Below are positions 50,499 to 60,400 of a stretch of 64,000 nucleotides of DNA, piece after piece. Position 1 is the first letter of the stretch; each line of letters opens with the position of its first letter. This stretch comes from Pterois miles (Eukaryota > Chordata > Actinopteri > Perciformes > Scorpaenidae), in assembly GCA_947000775.1 (NCBI GenBank), contig CAMQGK010000001.1, positions 919,001-983,000 of the forward strand, written 5' to 3'. The translations under genes and the position numbers were made by a program. Below the pieces are notes generated by a model. It saw nothing but the letters and a program-made list of their open reading frames with translations, was not told where the DNA came from and did no database searches.

Positions 50499-51424
50499 AG
50501 GGAGGGAGAATTGAATTAAATTAATTTTTATTAAGAAAAATTTAAATATATAATATAAATATAATATAAAAATATATATATTTTTATATTTTTTAAAATA
50601 TATTATCACAAATAAAAAAAAATAAAGAGGAAAAAAAAATAAAAAAAAAAAGTAAAAAAAAAAAATTATAAAAATGTTTTATTATCCCGCATCCAAAAAA
50701 GAGAATGACGTGGGAATAAGAGAGGAATAGGAGAAATACTTCCTACTGAGTCTGAGCCTGCTACAACCTCTGAAAGAAAGAATAGTGGCAGGCTGTCAGT
50801 TTGTTAAGAGGTTAATAGTTTATATATTACATATATTCTAAGTATAGCGTACACTGATATTGACTTTTTTTAGGTGGGTCTTTCTTTTAGGTGGCTAAAA
50901 TACATTTTGCTGCTGCCCCTGTCCACAGCAGTATATTGTTTGCTTCTGTGTCGGTACGCCGGTCTGTTTCTTCAAGATGAGGGTGTGCCAACTGTATCTA
51001 CTGTAGGTAATACACTGACTATGGATAAGAACTTCATACAAACCTCACATCAAAACACCCAAACTATCCCTTTAACTGTTGGATCACTGCACTGAAGTTG
51101 GAGAGCCATAATTTAGATATGAGCCTCCCCACTGTGAGAAGCTATTGGCTCACCGATGTCGGTCTCTATCATCCTGACACACGCGCTCACACATTTGTCA
51201 CTGCATACTTGTGAGAACCCTCAGTGACATGATGCATTCCCTAGCCCCTGATAACTCAACCCTAACCTATACTTATTGTTTTAAACAAGTCTTAACGTTC
51301 AAACATCCCTTTGAGGTAGAAAGGGCACGGCCAGAATGCCCTCACAATGCAAAAAAAGTCCTCATAACGATGGCTTGAAACAGAAAATGGTCCTCACAAA
51401 GATAGCAATACAACCCCCCCCCCC

Positions 51425-51477
<53 letters not shown>

Positions 51478-54400
51478 ACAGACTCTTGATAGGGATTTTG
51501 TAATCAGACCTGCCTTAAAACGAACTGCCATGTCATCTATAAAGCTGTTACTTGGCAAATGAGTCTGTTGCATGTCATGGTGAACGATGTCTGATGCTTT
51601 CAATTACTGCTTTCAGGAGTGGGTCCCTGCTGGTTTATATCAGCCAATAAAATCACAAAGACAGATCTCACAGAAGTTGGTTCTCACTCATGTGTTATAG
51701 TACAGGATTATACTTATTCTCCTAAAGCAGCTTTGGCACTCACCAGTTAATTTATGTAAGAAAAGCCCCTTTAATACTCCCAGGCCGCTTTCACTATTAC
51801 TGTGCAACTAGTAGCAAACAGAAGTGAGAAACTGAGTAGTAATGTAGACAAAATCACCACCTGCAGTTAATTTCTTACCATGTTAAAATGCAGCAAATGG
51901 TTAAATGAAGATATCCTCTCAGCTTGATTGATTTTCACCCTCTGCCCTCTCTGTTTTAAGCCCCGTGAGCAAGGCCGCCAGCTGAAGAGGATCCACTGGG
52001 TTTCCAACATCGGCACAGCGCTCAAGTTCCTCGAAGGCAGGAAGGTACGCATTCAAGCCATGTCAGCAGTTTTACCTTTTAAATATTTTGTATGTATTTT
52101 TTCTCAACTAAATATGACAACAGAAAAAACAGAGGCATGTTTTAAAGAAGTCCAGGGTATGATTAAGAACTCACAAGAAAAAGCTGTTGATTAGATATTT
52201 GTTAGTGCACATAAGGTCTCTACAACATGCACTATGTTCAGAGAAGCAGCAGATAGAAATAGGACTTCTTGATTACATAACCCATCTCTAAATCCCTTGG
52301 CTCTATGAAGCCTGTGTCCCACTTTCATCTGGGTTCCCTGAGGACGGAGACTTACATTGTTGTGATCTCTCTCCCATCATGTTTGCCTTCAGTCTGTGTA
52401 TCGAGGATCTCCGGTCAGTCGCCATTAAACGCCCTGTGTGATCACATACTGTATGCATTCTTTTCATTTGATGCACGATGTGTACTGAGCAACGCTTGGA
52501 TACAGCATTTCTTTTTTAATAAATTTAGCCATTACGCTTTTCTACTGACATGCATTTTGATGCATTTTGACTAAAACACTTGTTACTGATGTGTCTGTCT
52601 ACAATTATGAGCTGCTCAAATGCAGAGATGTAAACATGGCAGATTGTGGCACTTCTCCAGTGAAAGGTTTGCAGTGCTATGGTACCTCTGCTTTTCATTT
52701 AATGGCTAGTTAAACACAATTGCCTTCTCTTTTATGTTTTTCCTTCTGGTTCACCTTTTACTGTGGCTGTTTCTGCCTCCCTGGTTTGGCTATATTACAG
52801 CTCTTACCTGCATCAAAGACCTGACTTTGATGACCTTGAGCATAAAAAAAAAGCTTGCTTTTGGACAGTGTGATACTTCTGGGGTTTTGTGGGTGAAAAT
52901 AAAAAAATCTCACATCCAGATTTATATTCCAGAATAATCCTCTGCTTCTCTTTTTTAATTTCAGATCAAGCTTGTTAACATTCATGCCACTGACATCGCA
53001 GATGGACGACCATCAATTGTTCTGGGGTTGATATGGACCATTATCCTCTACTTCCAGGTAAAACTTCATCTGAGAGTTTAATAACTGCTCACTCCAAGGT
53101 GAGCCGATGCCCTACAAATAAAACCTGCTCTTCCCCTCACTCACCATCTGAACCATTAGTTTTTTTTGCCAATATCTTTATTGATTTTAACAACTCAACA
53201 CAGACATACAGTAAATCAACCCTGTCTCCTACAAAATTATGTTCCCATACACCTGCATCCTCAGTTATGTTTTGAGGGAAATGTATTTTCTCCCAGATTA
53301 CCATCGCAGCTTTAAACACATGGTTAATGCTGTAAATTGAAACAAAACAAAAACCACATAAAAACTACTTTGTTAGGTTTAGTAAAAAAACCTAATGATT
53401 AAAATAAGTGAATGCTTACTTTGAGTTTCACACAGGATGCAAACAGCAATCTCCTGGGTAAAAGTCTGGTATTTGTTGACCCATCCACCACCCGACCTCC
53501 ACTCTACCCGGACTTCGGCGGACTATCATCACAAGCGGATTTGTGATTAGTCAAAAACAAATGTAATCTGTGACAAGATTTGTTTCCCTTGAAATGTATT
53601 TCACATTGCAGTTCCGTTACATGGGAACATACTTTTTAGGTGACCAGGCTGCATATACTGTATACACACTTATACACATAGCAGTACATGTATATTGCCA
53701 TATACAAACACACAAAAATGCAGGATACCTGATCAAAATCTCAAGTACAGCAACCAAAGATTGTAATAAAAAATAGTGTGTGTGTGTGTGTGTGTGTATA
53801 GAGTGATACACTTCAGTACATCTTATAACAATGTGTCTTGAAAATAAAATACCATTTCTCCTTCTAATGTTGTGATTACCTAGATACAGACCTAGTATGA
53901 AAAGCTTTGGATCCAGAGGTATGGATGATATGTCCTGGATACATGCTCTTCCCAGAACTTTTTTATTTCCATACACTGCTAAAGACAATTTCTTTTTCAC
54001 ACTTGCTATGTATATATATCAGGTATAGCACTACTGTATTCATTACGCTTTTCTGGGGATCAAATGTTTTTGATCGAATGCTGATCTTGGTCTTTACATA
54101 GAGCGATGTATGCATGAAGAGGACGTCACTGGATGGATTATATCACTAAATGTTGATTCAGATGGTTGCCAAGAAATGCTGCCATTTTCTTTTCATGTTG
54201 CTGTGCTTGCAGTGTGACCTCTTCTTTCCCTATTGTTCTCATTCTTGATTCAGATTGAGGAGTTAACCAGCAACCTGCCAGCCCTCCAGGCCCTGTCCAA
54301 CAGCAACTCTTCTGTGGAGAGTATAGCCAGCTCTGAAGCAGGAAGCCCTCCCATGAAGCGAAAGGTGGTTAACAAATTTCAGGGCAATGCCAAGAAGGCC

Positions 54401-57400
54401 CTGCTCAGATGGGTGCAGTGCACAGCAGCCAAGTATGTCGCTTTCATCTCACCTTATGTGTTACTGAATGTTTATAGATTTGAGTGTAGATACAATTTAC
54501 TATATGCTGTATAAGATCCAGTAAAGATAAGTTGTCTGTGTTCTTCCATAGGAAACAAAAATGCTCACGGATGTGTTTTTCAGATATCACGGAATTGAGG
54601 TGAAGGACTTTGGTCCCAGCTGGCGCGATGGTGTTGCATTCCAGTCAGTGGTGCACGCCATCAGGCCAGACCTGGTGGACATGGAGGTGGTGAGGAGGAG
54701 GAGCAACAGGGACAACTTGGAGGAAGCCTTCGCACTTGCAGAAAATGAGCTGGGTATTCCCCGCCTGCTGGATCCAGAAGGTGCCGTTGACCTTTCCTGC
54801 TGCATACATTAAATATTCCAGACATGGTAGCACTGAATATAAGTGTTAAATAGTTAAGTATTTTGGAAATTTGCCAGTGTCGACATGAAAGCAGCAAATA
54901 TACATTATTAATTAGATTACCAAAATTGTGTAACTCTGTCAATCAAACATGTATGCTGAAAAGATGAGTGAAACCCTCCAGAGGATTAAAATACGCTGTT
55001 TACTTGTGGCTCAGAGTTTTAGTCTGTGGAAGTGAAGCAGTCTGCAGTGGCTCTGCAGTCCTGTCTTCACTAGCAGAGTCGTGATGCTTTATTGCACAAA
55101 GAGCTGCACTGAAGCGTCTCTGCTTTTACGGGAGCTTGACCCTGATTTCTAGAAACATCAGGTCAAGGATGGATATAAAAGTAGACGTGTATAATTAGCT
55201 GTCAGGCCTGAAGAGATTTATCCTCTTGAGGATGCAAAATGCTTTTTTTAATGTTATATTGACTTAATACCAAATGTAATGGCTCTGTCATATCTACCCT
55301 TTATTATTTAGCTAATTTTTAGTATGAGGTTTCATCCAGTATATCATATCGTGGTTGTGTTGCTTTGTAGATGTGGATGTAGACAAGCCAGATGAGAAAT
55401 CCATCATGACATATGTGGCTCAGTTCCTCAAGCACTACCCAAACCCTCACCAGTCTGAGACTGATGGACAGCAGGATGAGGTACTTTGTTTAAAATGCTT
55501 GATACTATATACTGTAAGTACATATAGGACTGTGATACATCGCAGAATATCTGGGGACAAAGATCAGTGTGTTACTACTAAATACTCCAGAATAGGTATT
55601 TAACTCCATGTATTATTATTTTAATCATTAAAGGGTAACTTTACTATTTTAAATTTAGATTTTAGATTTTCTTTGTTTACACATAAAAAGGTACAACTTC
55701 ATATACATAAAAATCAACAAATGTGATGAAGAAATGCAAAAAACCCTCAGAGGGGTTTGACCAGGGCACTCTCCAATGCATACCTTGATCAATTATAAAA
55801 GAGATAAAATATTAACCATATTACCTTATTTTTCAAACTGCTCCCTGTTTTCTCATGTTGGCTAATGGGGACAACAATTTTTGAAATTGGTCCAGTATCG
55901 AGGGAGATCGCTGCAGTCACCAGTCACTAAACAAGCTGTAATATAATCATTAGGGGCAACCTGGCACCATCAGTTTACATCCACTAAAAGTGATTGTTTT
56001 TGCCACTGACAGGCTCAGATTGTTATCATAAGTGTCTGATAACATTTTTTTTTTACCTTTCACTTAATCCAGTCCGTTTGTTGTTTTGGGTCTCACTCCC
56101 TCACTCATTGTCGAAATTATCTAAATATTCAGCCATGGCACTGAAACTCTTTTGGATAACACTAAGCTACACTTTCTGTACTCCAACACAACAAACTCTG
56201 ACAGCACCAGTGTCCCATGACACCTGCTGAAAAATCACATGTCACAATGACAAACAGAAAACAAAAGGTAAGAAGAAGGTTTCATTTCTCTGTAGGGTCC
56301 TTTCCATAGTGTTGACACTTAAATTAACACTCTGAGACTGTCAGTGGCTGAAACAAGCACTTTTAATGGAAGTAAACTGATTGGGTTGCCCCAGATGATT
56401 ACATTACAGCCTGTTTAGCGGCTGGCAGCTGCATTCTCCCTCAATCCTGGACCAATTTCAAAAAGTGTCACTTAAACACTAAAACATGGGAAAATGGGTT
56501 GAAAATGCTGAAAAATAGCAAAGTTACCCTTCAAGTTGTATATATTGTTGCTGTCCACATTTCCCCACAATTGTGTAGTGCATCATCATTCATAGAGAAT
56601 GATGACATGCTGAGATCATGACAACAGTACAGTAAATGCTTGATGAAAACGTGCCTTAACTTCTTGTTGTAAGCTGTGCCTGCAATTCTTCATACTTGTC
56701 ACTTTATCACATGAAGCTCTCATGAATCTAAATAATCATAGCATGAACAAAGCGTTAATATAATCATCACTTTTTTTGTTTTTCATCATCACACTCATTT
56801 AATTTCTCCATCTACTTATGTTTTGTGCACATTAAGCTGCTTCTTGGCTCAATTCCGACTTTTGCACTGTCAGTGCCGGTACTTCAGGTGAGAGTTTAGG
56901 TCATAGTGCTGCATGCTCTCTGTGTGGAGTGTATTCCCATCTCGCCCTCATCCCATTTCCCATCCACTTTGCCTCTGTTTTTTCCTCCTTGCTATTCTAA
57001 TGTACTGTGTGGTGTGTTTGCATCTCTTTGCGTGCCTTGCTGCTCTTCCTGGATAGTTTGGTCCCCAAGATATAGAGCAAATGCTTGAGGTATGTTTCAC
57101 TAAATTAACAGACTAAATATGAAGTTTTTAAGAAGATCCACACCCCTTTCCTTCTGCCATGACTTCTAAATAATCTGTGCTAAAACGTAGAGGTGGAATG
57201 TCAGTTTGGTGTAAGTTTCTCAGCATGCTCATTTGAAGAAAAAGGATTAAAATGAGTTTGTTACTGTGGCTCTAAGCTGCATGTCGCCTGATTTTGACAG
57301 AGAGAGGAGCGGAAGATGCTGAGAGAGCTGAAGGTGTTTTTAGATCAGCTGGAGAGAGATGTACTGCGGGCCCAGGGAGCAGAGGGAAACCTCACGGACA

Positions 57401-60400
57401 AATATCAGGTGAGTCAGGCCTGGAAAGACAAGAAGCATTGTTATGTAACACTCTGCTTTGACAAAGACATTTGTCAACTCTCACCACTGTCTTTTTATCC
57501 TTTGTTTGCAGGCGTTTAAGAGCTTCCGTGTACAGTATGAAATGAAGAAAAAGCAGACAGATCCGCTGCTGCAGCCAGTCCACAGAGATGGAAAGCTGTC
57601 CGTGGACCAAGCTCTGGTCAAACAGGCGTGGGACCGTGTGTCTGCCAGGGTAATTGTACTGCATACTTCTACAGTTACAGCATGAATAATTTATAACACA
57701 AGCCACAAAGAAAGCAGACTTAATTATGATAATCAATCATACCCAAATTAAACAGTACCTGAGAATAAATAATAGATTGTGTGTTTGTTATTTGTCATTA
57801 TGCTTTTATTTGCGTGGTGAAGGTATCATAATGAGAGGGTTCCTCTCTTCAGTGACTGCCAATGAAAGTTCAGCGGGATGGATGCGTTTGAATAAGAGTT
57901 TGTTCAGAGGGGAGGAGACAGGAACAGAGGAGGTTTTGTTCATCTGGCAGCCTGCTCCTCTGAACATCCACAGTCCGTCTAGACTGGCAGAACACCCTTT
58001 GTAGCCTGATTGCTTGTGACCATGTGGAAATGTTTTGATCAGCATAGCCTCCTCTATGATGGGATCTTGCTTTAGTAGAGTGGTTTTTTTAACGCATGTC
58101 AATTGCAGCTGCTGGACTGGCACATCCATCTGGACAAGTCTCTGCCTGGTCCTCTGGGAGTGATTGGAGCCTGGCTGCACAGGGCAGAGATGGCTCTGAG
58201 AGAAGACATTCCCATCCAACATGCTCACGAAGAGACAGCCAATGTTCTTCACAGGAAACTAGAGCAGCATAAGGTAACGCAGCGGACCTTTGAGTTTCAG
58301 TGTGTCTACTGTGCCATGTTGTTGCCATGGTAGGTATTCAAGTTGTTTTATACAGGTACCGTACACACAGGAAAGTCAACTTGGATGTGATTGTCTGTTG
58401 TTAAATTTTGCAGGAGGTTTTAAAAAACTTGGAATCGCACAGACAAACCTTCCAGCAGATCCACAGGGACAGATCAGTGAATGGGGTACCTGTCCCATCT
58501 GAGCAGCTCCAAGATATGGCTGAGCGGTAAGACCTTCAGCAGAATAATTATAATTACATTTTGTAAATGTATTTTATGTGCAGCTACTTCTAAAAATTGT
58601 GTTAAACTGAATATAATATACCAGATGTTGTTTTCCAGCATATTTTTATTATTTTCAAAACAGAGTGGTCATGTTATGTCATTAGACACAATCAGAGCTT
58701 TCCTAATACAGTGGTTAAATATGACTACAAAAATAAAGAAAAGACAACAATAGAAATAGCAGATAGTATCTCATAGTATTAAAGTTTATTGTCCTCAGAC
58801 TCTCATCTATAGCGAATGGTAAAAGGTGTATTTTTATGTTTCACGTGGCATTAGGCATACGTTTCTTCCACCCTGAAGGATATTGGCTTTTTAATAAGGT
58901 GTGTTTGAGGTCAAATGATAAATAATCAGGATGGGGTTCCAGATCTTAATTAATGAGCCCTCATTATCCCTAAGGACCACACAAAGCTCCCTGTACCAGA
59001 ATGTTAATGTGGATGGAGTATTTTTAACCCATTTTATCAGGATCCACTTACATGCAGGGAGCAGAAGTTTGTCAAAACAGCATAAAAAAACAACTAATCG
59101 ACTGAAGAAATCTTTGTCAGCTAAGACCAAAACGACAGATTAAGAGGAGGCAGCCCTAAATAAAATATTTTCAGTGTTTGGTCCTCTATGCTCCCTGTAA
59201 AATCAAAGCAACAATAGAATGATTATTGAACATCTGTTTTAAATTGCAGGTTCAATTTTGTGTCCACATCATCACATGCTCACTTGATTAAACTAGAATT
59301 CTGGGAGATGAAGTATCGACTGATGGCATTTCTTATGTTGGCTGAGTCAAAGCTCAAGTCGTGGATCATTAAATACGGCAGACGGGACTCTGTTGAACTC
59401 CTGTTGCAAACCTACCTTGTAAGTAGAAATTATTGATGATGCAGCATTTGAATGTCTCTACGTCTACCAGACTATTTGATCTGTATTTTCTGTTCCAGGC
59501 TTTTGTAGAAGGCCACAGGTTCTTTGAACAATATGAGATCATCTTCACAGGCCTCAAACAAGCTGCAGAGGTTTATGTAAAGTCTGACAGCTCAAGTAAG
59601 ACTCTTTTCTGTTTTATTATCAATTTGCTTGTTATGTATGTATAATGTATGTGTATATATAAATATATATACATTTGCTTGGGCTTATTGTAAGCAGTCT
59701 TACTATCGATTTCATGTTACAGGGTCTAAAACCTGTAACAAAGGTAAGTCCAAATACAGACAATCTTTAACACCTTAACTTTGCCTGTCTCCTTAGTCGT
59801 TGCTTTCTGGAAATGTGGGGCTGCACTATTCTTCTCTAACATACTTTCAATCCCCAGAACAGAATCAAAAATTATAATATCGCATTATGCATGACATATA
59901 ACAATAATTGCACTAGGTGGAATGCTATATTAGCATAATCTTTCTGAGCTAACAGCCTGTAACATCAACCAAATGATCAGTAGAGAATCAGATCAAACCC
60001 ATTTGTTTATGCCTGCACAGTTGATACCCATATAGGTTTTAACTAAACTGATCTAGTTCCATATTTCTCTTTCAGTTGATGAAGCAGAAGGGGTGAGTAA
60101 ATTCCTCAATGATGCCACGGCTCAGTGGAGGAACCTGGCTTTGGAGGTGCGCAGCGTTCGCAGCATGCTCGAGGAGGTGATCTCTAACTGGGAGAAGTAC
60201 AGCAGCACAGTGGCATCTCTGCAGGCCTGGCTAGAGGACGGTGAGCAGATGCTCAATCAGTCGGAGAATGCCAAACGTGTAAGTACAATCGCAGATACTA
60301 GTAATGATAAGCGGTATTCTTTGTAATATACAGCTTACTGTATAATTGTGCTGCTAAACTGTATGAGTAATGTTTTTTTTTTTTTTTTTTTCCACAAAGC

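Noticed and set aside
49994..50514. Gly-rich and Pro-rich open frames
   Set aside because: They arise from poly-G runs in a block that is probably an artefact.
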